This document shows positions 55,020 through 64,000 of a DNA stretch of 64,000 bases, in pieces (within the stretch, counting starts at the first letter, position 1; every line of letters begins with the position of its first letter). Origin of the DNA: Panaeolus papilionaceus (taxonomy: Eukaryota > Basidiomycota > Agaricomycetes > Agaricales). The translations under genes were made by a program, and so were the position numbers. The stretch lies in NCBI GenBank assembly GCA_015501605.1, contig JADNRZ010000024.1:705459-769458 (forward strand), given 5' to 3'. A model generated the notes under the pieces. It was given only the letters and a program-made list of their open reading frames with translations. It searched no databases and was not told the DNA's origin.

Positions 55020-57650
55020 GACAGGGTGCGGTATTGGCCTTCACGTTCCCACTCGCATTCCTCCTACTCCCAAACCAAATATCCTCATCTTCATCTCTCT
55101 CCTCACGTTTCTGCAACGCCAACCTCGCCTCCACCCTCCCTTCCTCCCCACCTGATCCAACGCATCACCCGGCCACTGTTCATTCGCGTAATAGTCCACA
55201 TGCCTCGGCTTGGTCGCTGACTTCGATTTCCATGTTGGCTTTCTGAGGTAGGGTCCCAGAAGGGGCTTTTCATCACATCGTAAGCACTCAAGGCAGAGTG
55301 ATCGTTACGGAGGACTTGGGCGTCGTCGCAGTCCTGAAAAAATCACAAATATATCAGTAAATATATCATTTCTTGTTTCCAGTAAATTGAACTTACATTT
55401 CCCCAATGACCCACCCCACCACTATTATAACAGCATTCACCACTCATCGTCCCGCAAAATACGCCTCGCCGCCCTTTCCCAACAACAGGCCCTTTTTCTC
55501 TAGCCACCGCTCCAGAGTGGCGTGTTGCCGGGCTTCGCTGAAGTATTCGTAGATTCGCCACAATGATGAACATTCCTGGGTGAAGAAGCGTGATTTCCGC
55601 TGGCGAGCAAGGAGGGGTTTTGTGAAGGGGACCTTTTTTATCGAAGTAAGTACAAGGCAAAAAGGAGCAAAGGACGAGAGGACTGACATTAATCTTATCA
55701 AACGAAGAAAAACATTCCTGGTCTCGTGAGGACATCATCGCAGACCCCGAGCGTCCATTGGGGCAATCCTGTAGCGAGCAATTTTTTTTCAAGTCGATAA
55801 ATGAAATAAACTAATAGAAATAATGAATCAGCAAAGTCACAACGAGAGAGATGACGAGATACACATACAGCATTAATATGCCCCTTCGTCCCACATGTAA
55901 AACAGCTTTTGGTGGTTACACATGACCGTGTCGAGTGTTCGTCGCGCGCACCACAGGTTAGGCACTGTAATAGGCAGAATTCGCGTCAGTGTTGTTGACA
56001 AATGCACAAGTCGAGAAAAGGTCGTTGGCAAATAAATAGGTCCAGAAAACAGATAAAAATTAACACAAAAAAGCATAGGAGAACGAATAATAATACGAGG
56101 AAATGATAATATTGATCGTTTACTTACAATCCTCACAGGACACACCACCGTCTTATGCTCACCCTCCACCCCACAATTCTTACACCCCATCCTCCGACTC
56201 TGCGCTGTAGCCTTCGGATCGCGTGCGTCGTCAAAGTAGTAAGTTATACCCTGTAGAATTGGTCTACGATGAGGAATGCCCAACCACGGTCGCAGAGAAA
56301 AGAATACACACCCGAACATCATCATCATAATCCAAATACCCAATACCCTCTTCCTCCTTGTCGGCCTCGGCCTCCCTCTCCTCGGCCCTCTCCCTTTCTG
56401 TTCGCTCGTCCACCCCCCACACTCCGCCTCTCAATAATCTGCACATGCGCAGGGACCAGTAGTTCGTATCCTACACGGCGTCAGGGGCAATAGACCAGTC
56501 AAGAGCGACAACGGGCGTGGTGTCGATGAGCACGATGGGGATGGCGGTTGGAGTTGGGTCGATGAAGAAGAGGCTGGAGGTATCTACTTCGGGTGCGGGT
56601 TCTGATGCTGGTGCGGGTTGAGATGGTGTTTGGGGTTGAGAGGACTGGGTATCGGGATTGAGATAGAGATTGTCGCTCGTCTTTTTCGTCTTCCCTCTCT
56701 CCTTGTCCTCAGCCTCCGTATTTCCCTGAGACCTGGGCTTTATGCTCGTCAAGGAATCTGACGTGCTATTCTGGTCTTGATTCTGATTTGGATATGGTTT
56801 TTAGATGGCGACGCGGGTGCGGGTGCGGCTGGAGGTGGAGGTTTCGATTTTCCCTCTCTCGTTCTCGCGCCGTCTCCCGCTCTGGCCGTGCATCTTCAGA
56901 GTCGTGTTGCACTTGCCCCTGCTCCTCAACACCCCCCATCTTATCATCACCCCGACCCTCATTCTTGCGCCTTCATCTCTCCTTCTTCCAAGCCCACCTC
57001 TCCTTCCTTTCCTCGTCGCATTTTTCTCTTCTCTCTGGTCCTCTATTGCTCGTCCCTCTCCTTATCCTTGCTCTTCTCCTCTCTCTTTCCCTTCTCCCTA
57101 TCGTTTTCCTCTCCTTTGTCCTTTCCCTCCCCGCCTACACTCTTCTCCCTACCACTCATCTCCATCGCTTTCTCCTCCCTCACCGCAGGCGACTCTCTCG
57201 TCCACGGTCCTTCTCAGTCCAGGCGCCGCTGTTTTCACAACCTCTACCACCTCGCAGTCTACTTTCTTTACGATTCCGCTGTCTCCATTTTGCACCTATG
57301 ACTTGGAGGCTTTGGTGTGGGTTGTGGTTTGTGCACCTGTTGTCGTTGGTGGTGATGTAGGATTGGGATTATGGGGTTCATCTGGGGAGATTTTGGGTTC
57401 CGGATTGGAGTTGGAATTTGACGTCGAGTTGGTGTTGGGTTGCACGTCGGTATTGCCATTAACGTTGGATTCAACATCCGGACCCTTGATTCCACACCAT
57501 CCGCACGCGAACCTTCCACATCTTTGAACTGCGTATGCGTAGAGTTTGCAGTAGCCTCCGGCTGCTCATCAGCAGGATTTACGCAGGTCGATGATTTTAT
57601 GTGTCATATTCGTATTAGCCATGCGATATGCCCAGTTGTGTTCCAGCTTC
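55020..57650 (-). pseudogene. ZK-E: AIR1/2-like zinc-knuckle gene, tail-truncated
   Basis: Partner of ZK-B. Read on minus: N-terminal Asn/Thr-rich part (57.65-57.3 kb), charged middle, SSLFFIDPTPTAIPIVLIDT near 56.55 kb, then GITYYFDDARDPKATAQS. Knuckle 1 CKNCGVEGEHKTVVCPV near 56.17 kb; CLTCGARDEHSTRSC and CFTCGTKGHINA near 55.9 kb; then NCPN-type and LWRIYEYFSEARQHATLERW (55.5 kb). The last knuckle reads CCYNSGGVGHWGN, with a Cys replaced by Ser. The DYYANEQWPG and LALQKREERDEDED parts are near 55.1-55.2 kb, and the RD-rich tail is missing. Frame breaks lie between the N-terminal and charged parts. Not clearly functional. Confidence 0.6.
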
Positions 57651-57749
57651 CTTGAAATTTGTCGTCCAAGCTAAGCGTGTCACCAAGATCCCAAGATCGT
57701 TCAGTTAAACAGCCAGAGCCTTCGTCTTAGCGTATAAACCACGAGATGA

Positions 57750-58750
57750 GCGTGAACTTAAGAATCCGAACGTGGAGGCAGGGAAAGAAGGAAACGAGAT
57801 TTGTGCAAGGATGGACAATGACATTGACTCCAATTTTCTGTGGAATGAGTATTTTGGGTGGTTTGGCCGGAGGTGTAGGTTGGAGGTTGCACAGAATACG
57901 ATGGAGGGTTTGAATATGGAGGAAGGGTCTTGGTGAGGTGTGTACATGTTTTGATTGTCGGTTTTAGTTTTTGGAGGCGTTGCTGACTCTTTCCTTGTGC
58001 AATTGAGGACGACTGCAGTTGAGCATTTACAAGAACTCTCGCATGCGGCTTCGGTGCAGATAATGGATGTACCGAGGGAGAGTGTAGGGAAATATCTTGG
58101 GTTTGAACAAGATGATGGTCGGAGCAGAGATGAGTTAGATGAGCAATTAGCTCGTGAGTCGATTACCACATTCATCTTATAACATAACAAATAACATAAC
58201 AAATATTTCAAGTTAACGCTGCAATCTCAGAACATACGGGATACTTATACAACCTCTAAGGAGCTGAAATATCTGACGACGACTCATGCATACCTCAACT
58301 TAAAATTCAAACGCTCCAGCTCGGCGTCGAGGACGACACGTTGAATAACGGGTACCAGTACCCCGTCCTTCCAACCCTCAACTCGTTCCCTTCTGGATTC
58401 GTTAATTCTTCATCACAGTGGAGCCAGCGATGCATGAGCCTGCTACGGGGAAATACTATGATGTACCTGCAACGGAGCAGGGGTATGAGCATTTCGATTT
58501 GTGCGGCGGGGCGCATAGGTCTTCTACTTCCGGTGTGAATGGCAAGAGTGGTGCGAGGAGAAGATTCTTTCAGAGTGTGTGTGGGTATGGAGGGGACGAT
58601 GATGCGAGCACGGTGATGGGATTGTGGGATGCGGAGGCGGGGATACAGGAGGGCGGGCGATGGATTGGTGTATGTGAATGGTGTGGGTGAGCCTGGGGTG
58701 AATGGGAGTGTGGATATTGAGGGAGATGGGGATGAGGGCATGCACTCTGC
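57750..58750 (+). pseudogene. HDAC-D: C-terminal HDAC fragment
   Basis: Duplicate of HDAC-C. It encodes the NEYFGWFGRRCRLEVAQN region, TTAVEHLQELSHAASVQIMD and VPRESVGKYLGFEQDDGR, then the YQYPVLPTLNS part and a Gly-rich tail fused at about 58740 to antisense ZK sequence. It has further small indels, such as loss near the KRR-MSL segment at 58425. No catalytic residues. Confidence 0.7.
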
Positions 58751-58751
58751 T

Positions 58752-59515
58752 TCTCAATAATGCGCAGAGACCAGCAATTTCGCATCTTGCATGACGTCAG
58801 TGGCAATAGACGAGTCAAGTGCGACAGCGGATTCGGTATTGATGCGTACAGTGGAGATCGCTGTGGAGGTTACATAGGTCGATGAAGAAGAGGCCGGAGA
58901 TATCTGCTCCGGGTAGGAGTTCCGGTTTAGGTTCGGTGCTGGTTTGGAACGCTGTGAGGTTGATTGAGGCTGGGACCGTGACTGAAATAGAGATTGTCTT
59001 TTGCCCTTCGTCTCATTCGTCTTCCCCTCCGACTTGGGCTTCACACTCGCCGATGAAGAATCCGACCCGCTCTGCTGGTCTTGCCACTGATTTTGGTTTT
59101 GGTTTTAAGATGGGGACACGGGTGTGGGTGGAGGTTTTGGTTTTGATTTATCCAGATCTTGTTCCCGGTCGCGTTCTGACCGTGCGTCCTGGAATTCCTG
59201 CTGCCTGGCATTTGCTCCTCCACGCCCTCCATCGTATCCTCGCCCACACCCCCATTCTTATGCCACCTTTATCCCTCATGTCTCTCTCCTCCAATCCAAC
59301 ATCGCGTTGTTTCTTTCTCTCCAGTCCTCTCTTGCTCGTTCTCGTCCTTCTCTCTCTGCTTGCACTTCTTCTCCCCTATTCCCTTATCAGTAGCTGTCTC
59401 CTGCGTCTTCGGCTTTCCCTCGCCCCTCGCCCACTCTTATCCTTATCCTTATCCTCCATCACTCTTCCTGGTCCGCCTAGGTGGCGCCTTTTTCAGTACC
59501 TCCACAACCTCACTG
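58752..59515 (-). pseudogene. ZK 5' half fragment fused to HDAC-D tail
   Basis: Counterpart of 36410-37140. The minus strand encodes YVTSTAISTVRINTESAVAL and charged sequence of the ZK middle. Both ends match those of the first copy. Confidence 0.5.
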
Positions 59516-59569
59516 TAGGGGGGAAAAAACATCTTCGGTGGTGGTATCAGCCTACAGGCACAGGATGGC

Positions 59570-59759
59570 GACTAACTGAGTCGTCGGGGAGTATGAATAG
59601 CAGTGACATGTGAGTCCAAGCTTCAGCTGTGTCGATTTGTGACAATGTCCTAAACTAGAAATGCAGTGAAGATGTGCGTGCTGTTGAAGCATGTTCACAC
59701 AGGTAATCAGTGAACACAGGTCGACAAGCTGAGCGCCTTGCCTCTTGCTCTCTCACTCA
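59570..59759 (+). promoter_or_regulatory. Conserved upstream block of NLR5
   Basis: Nearly identical to 37200-37405, including GTCCTAAACTAGAAATGCAG and the last 40 bp before the ATG. It shows that NLR5 kept its promoter and start when the exons behind it were deleted. Confidence 0.45.
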
Positions 59760-62700
59760 ATGCCCCCCATTCGGACACAACTTCTCCTCCATGGCGCAAG
59801 TATGAGGGGTGGTGAGAGATTTTCCTATGAAATCTTAGTGACAGTAATGTCTGACTTGCACGTCTGCAGCGATACAGGTTCTGTACGAACACTCGTCACC
59901 AGGAGCAGCCTACAACTCCAAGGATCGATATGATCCTCCCAAATGCCACCCAAACACCAGGACCGGACTTCGGGACACGACGCGGAAGTGGGCCAAGAAA
60001 GGTCGTTCTCGAATTCTGTGGTTGTACGGCTCTGCAGGCGCAGGAAAGTCAGCCGTTGCACAGACCTTCGCCATGGAGCTTCGAGCAGCATCAAACCTTG
60101 CCGCCTCCTTTTTCTTCTCGAGGACGGCACACGCAAATAGTCATCGCGGTCATGAGGGTCGTTTTGTCACTACCATTGCTTACCAGCTCACCGAAGTTGT
60201 ACCTGGCTTAAAGCACTTCGTAGAGCATGCCATCGCCAGCAGACCATCCGTCTTTGATCTCACCCTCACAGAACAAGTTATGGTACTTATTATCGAGCCC
60301 TTGAATGAGCTACAACTGGACATGGCCAACCATGGGCATACTACCTGCATGGTACCCAGCGTTATCGTTATCGATGGCTTGGATGAGTGCAAGGAAGAAG
60401 CCGGGCAAATCCAAGTCCTGGAGGCCCTTGCTACACTCGTTAGCTACCAGAGCATCTTCCCGTGCTCAGTGTTTCTAGCCAGTCGACCGGAGGTGGCGAT
60501 TCGAACATGGATGACCAACAAGCAGTCGAATGATTCGCAGCTTGTGCGGAGCATTTCGCTCCTGGACCACTGCGATAGTGATCATGACATTGAGGTGTTT
60601 GTGAACGACGAGACTGCCGAAATCAAGCGATCACACCCACTCAACTACTGCATTCCAGCTGGTTGGCCATCACCTGAGCTTGTCGAGGAGATTATTGAGC
60701 GCGCTTGTGGCCAATTTGTCTTTGTCACCACTATTATCAAATATATCAAGGATCTACGAGGACACCCCTGCGAGCGACTGGAAGCCATTTTGCAGGACAC
60801 CCTTCCTAGTGATGATCGACCGTATGCAGATCTGGATGCACTGTATCTCCACATTCTCCGGCAAACCAAATATCCAAAACTTGTCCACCAGATTTTAGCC
60901 TTCCGAATCACCACAGCCTCGTTTTGGGGTAAAATGTGTGATGTCGATTCCAGAGACTACCTGCGGATGCTTCTCTCCTTACCCTATTCCGTCCACACAC
61001 TTCTTGTTGATTTGCAGTCCATCATGAATTGTGACAAAGATGGGATGCGATTTATGGGTCATGACGATGACGACGATGACGATGACGACGATGATGACAC
61101 GACCTATCCATCTGTATTTCATCACGCGTCACTTCTCGAGTTTCTGTTAGACCCACATCGATCGGAGGAATTTTATGTTGATACCCCGAGCATGGACAAG
61201 GCACTTTGTGAAACCTCATTACGACATCTGGGTGGTGAGTTTCCTTTGTTTTTTTCAGAAGAGAGGTTTCTGAGCATACTTTATATAGCACCGGTAGAAC
61301 CAGAACTAGCTGTGGCAGATGAACAATACATCCTCTATTGTTTCCTGATCATACTCCAAACCCGAACGTCTCGCCAACCTCCTTCCAGGGTCCAAGTGAT
61401 CAGACAACTTACCCGGTGGGACGCCTCGCACAGGCTAATGCTGTATATGACTCTTTGTCGATTACACTCGAACCGATTTGAGGGTCCAGCTGGCATGGTC
61501 GACATAATTGACCGAGATTTATGGTCCGTTTTTGCACCAGCAGTCGCAACAATGCCAGTCCGAATTCGCCAGGAATTTGAAAGTGCGCGGCTTCCGCTTG
61601 AACTCCTTGTTATAGATCAGGAAGGAACATTACCATTCAGTCCCACACCTGCCACTGACTATCGTTCTGGCAATCCCTTTAAATTGGCCGATTGGTATCT
61701 CAAAGCATGCATCCAGCGTGACACCAGAACCAACATATGCGACTTCTTTTCCTCGAAGAAACACCAATTCTTGCTGAGCAATTACAGGGACAATGAATGG
61801 CGTGAATTCTTGGATGTCCTTGACACATATCTGCCAACTCCAGAGAAGGAAGCACTGGAGATCAAAAAATTGATACGGAATGCAGAGCCCCAATGGCACC
61901 CTGCGCTGGCAACTGCTGCCGCCATATTCAGTATCAGGCATATTAACTCAATGTTGGTATTTTAATCACATCCAGTATCATTCTATCACTGATGAAGCTG
62001 CCCAAATGGGCTGTCATCTGTGTAGGTTTGATGCATTAGAGGATTCAAGTTCTTCCCAGTTCATCGTCGAAAATCAAGACCTTATTGACCACATAAAGCA
62101 GACAGGAGGCAAGAATTGGCATGCACTTGTTGCGTGTCACCTCTTAAGACACATCAGCATATTTTTATGGCTTCACTGCCTCCTTTCAGGTGATGTAGTC
62201 TCAGCTTTGGAAGAAACATCCCAAAAGATTTTTTCACCCAATGTTGTTTCCGCAATGGAGGACACTACCTTCCCCTTCAACTTTGCCTATCCCGAATTCG
62301 ATTCTCACAAAGAATTGTGGTGCTCGCTTTCGAGTGAATTCAGTCCCTGTACACTGCCCCGCTGGTATTTCCTTCCACCCCACTTCCACTACAACTGGCC
62401 CAAAGGTGATAGAGACAATCTTGGTTTCCTTCACGACTATATACGTGTATGTGTTCTGCTACTGCTGAAGCTGGTTTCATCATTGAGACACTGACTGTAT
62501 GTAAATAGCTGTACCACATATGCAACGGGTCTCAACCCCGTCGGGTTGATGCGCCTAAAACCAGTTGGATTTACAACGCCAACATGGAGCACGATGGCGA
62601 TTGGGACGGCGGGCCTGACCTTACTGCATATGATGTACATCAGGAAAAACAGAGAAAACAGATACACCCTTATAAGGGTAATATACGTGTTGTAATCCCT

Positions 62701-63936
62701 TGCCATCGCTACAATGTGACATAAGATTACAGCATAGTATATATGTGGATTATATCGGCACCCTCCTTCATAAATTTGATATAAGGGTGCTGCCAGGCTC
62801 TTACAATGCTGATCACACACTTGTCGGATTGATATCAGAATGGCTCAACATTGGTGGAGAAACCATCTATGTCACAGACTGCCAGTTGAAGTCATAGTTT
62901 ATATTGTTGTCAAGCTGGATCTCAAATTTCTCGCGGTTGGTCATGAAATAAATAGATGGAAAAACATGTCATTATTCTTAATAGAAATTTACATTAGAAC
63001 TTAAAACAATATTCGACTAGAGTATTAATTAATCATAAGGAGGGGTGTTCAAACCATGAGCCAATTAATATTTTCCATAGTGCTGTCCTCTACATAACTA
63101 AATGCTGAAAATTTGGAGGAAGAAATGTGTGGAAATGGCACACTAGCATGTCACAATGTTTGAAAAGTGGAGGTTTTGCCTTGAAAATACAGTTTTAATT
63201 TAGCGACAACAATTGCGAGAAAGTAAAAGTGAACCATACCTGAACCCTTCAAATGAACGAAGCCATGAGCAGAGAACTGTAACTATAAAGTTTAAATAGG
63301 CTGTTAATGCTGAAAGATATGAGAAGTAAGCCAGTCATACCTTATATTATTCTAGCTCAACTGGCCTGCCTTAAGAGAATTTAAGAGGAATCATGGTGAG
63401 TTAAGTGAGAGAGGTAGCATGAGGGTTCTTGAACTTCGCTCTGAATTATGAACCAACTATCACGTGTAGTGTTCATAAGCATCACAGGTGTGACGTTATG
63501 CTGCATGTCACATCCAATCGAAGGAATTTTGTTAAGTCCTTTTTCCCAAGGTGAATATCAGGCATTGCCAGGCAATATAAACATGGTATAATCTGGTATA
63601 ATCCTGGCACATGTATCACAATTAAAATATAATGATTTTATTTCTTTACAAGTCTATCATCAAGATGTTATACTGAATATATACATAATTGCAGAATGAC
63701 ACCTCAGTGCATGTCCATGCATTGGCATACCAGCGAGCAAAGGTCTGTTACATAATGGTAAGTGCTACAACCACATAACTGGTTTCAAAACTTTTACTGA
63801 TGTAGCAGCAAAAACCATAGACCCCAATACGGGTCTTCCTATCAACCGGAACAGCTGGTCAATGCGGAGTAGGTGGTATGATTTCGTATTCGATTATACA
63901 AAGGCGGAGAGAGAGTACATATTTGGCGAACATTAA
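59760..63936 (+). CDS. NLR5: NACHT-domain NLR, N-terminal exons deleted, last exon split by a transposon
   Basis: Exons: 59760-59811, 59870-61234, 61289-61930, 61998-62446, 62509-62637, with the original 3' end at 63803-63936. Exon 1 (MPPIRTQLLLHGAS) is fused directly to the last bases of the MRGG exon. This removes both N-terminal motif segments, yet phase is kept and the frame runs on into YNSKDRYDPPKC. NACHT is intact: GSAGAGKSAVAQT, VIVIDGLDECKEEAGQ, FLASRPEVAIRTW. A run of 12 Asp sits at 61063-61098. The 54-nt intron at 61235-61288 is a multiple of three, so both spliced and unspliced forms stay in frame. A TIR element interrupts a Val codon at 62637/62638; reading on gives a stop at 62722-62724 and swaps the last 44 or so residues for about 28 unrelated ones. 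Confidence 0.8.
61063..61098 (+). repeat. GAY codon run (12 Asp) in NLR5
   Basis: Twelve consecutive GAC/GAT codons between FMGH and TTYPSVFHHAS. NLR1-3 have a short variable, partly acidic stretch of similar length here but no run. Confidence 0.85.
62638..63802. mobile_element. Non-autonomous TIR element inserted in NLR5 last exon
   Basis: 1165 bp, AT-rich, without a coding ORF. The left end CATCAGGAAAAAC and the reverse complement of the right end CATCAGTAAAAG agree in 10 of the first 11 bases and more loosely to about 24. It is flanked by TA at 62636-62637 and 63803-63804. Removing it with one TA restores the NLR reading frame exactly as in the paralogues. TA target use suggests a Tc1/mariner-type relative, but a 7-bp duplication TGATGTA with other ends is an alternative reading. 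Confidence 0.65.
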
Positions 63937-64000
63937 AATGCGAGACTCATAATCCATTCGATGGCTGGCAGGCAGTCTTGTGGTACGGCATAGGGTAAGA
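63937..64000. other. 3' flank of NLR5
   Basis: Resembles the 3' flank of NLR1, NLR2 and NLR4 (GGCAGGCAGTCTTGTGG). It confirms that the original NLR5 end lay here before the insertion. Continues past the window. Confidence 0.6.

Noticed and set aside
1..64000. CRISPR arrays, rRNA, tRNA or bacterial operons
   Set aside because: No regular short repeats with unique spacers, and no tRNA or rRNA sequence recognised by eye; a tRNAscan or Infernal run would be needed to exclude small RNA genes.

Overview
This window looks like accessory, repeat-rich nuclear DNA of a mushroom-forming basidiomycete (Agaricomycete). The evidence is many short introns of roughly 50-75 nt with GTRNGT...YAG ends, NACHT-type NLR genes of the kind expanded in these fungi, and fungal mobile elements (Crypton, LINE with RNase H and zf-RVT). 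No RNA gene, CRISPR array or bacterial-style operon was recognised.

The backbone is a degenerate tandem array built from one three-part unit: a NACHT NLR gene (+), an AIR1/2-like zinc-knuckle gene (ZK, normally -), and an RPD3-type histone deacetylase gene or fragment (HDAC, +). Order: NLR1 (to 3267), ZK-A, HDAC fragment, HDAC-A (7738-10189); a 15.5 kb nested transposon (10633-26152); NLR2 (26440-29799), ZK-B, HDAC-C fragment, ZK fragment; NLR3 (37406-40880); ZK-C inverted on +; ZK-D, HDAC fragment, HDAC-B (48177-51634, split by an LTR-like insertion); NLR4, a 3' piece only (51916-52727); ZK-E, HDAC-D fragment, ZK fragment; NLR5 (59760-63936, last exon split by a TIR element). Two large segmental duplications explain most of this: about 3.8-10.4 kb matches 45.0-51.8 kb, and about 29.0-37.4 kb matches 51.9-59.8 kb.

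NLR2 and NLR3 can be read as complete spliced genes (999 and 1011 codons by my exon model). NLR1 is cut by the window edge. NLR5 has lost the N-terminal exons by an in-frame deletion. The HDAC and ZK copies mostly carry frameshifts, lost splice sites or truncations, so the NLRs appear to be the part under constraint.

The nested element has three layers. A Mutator-like TIR element (about 190-bp TIRs, 9-bp target duplication) carries a RecQ-like helicase fragment. It was hit by a LINE (17-bp target duplication, poly-A tail). The LINE was then hit by a two-gene Crypton-like element encoding a tyrosine recombinase with a GCR1_C-like domain and an XPG/FEN1-like nuclease. That last element is the most unusual thing in the window.
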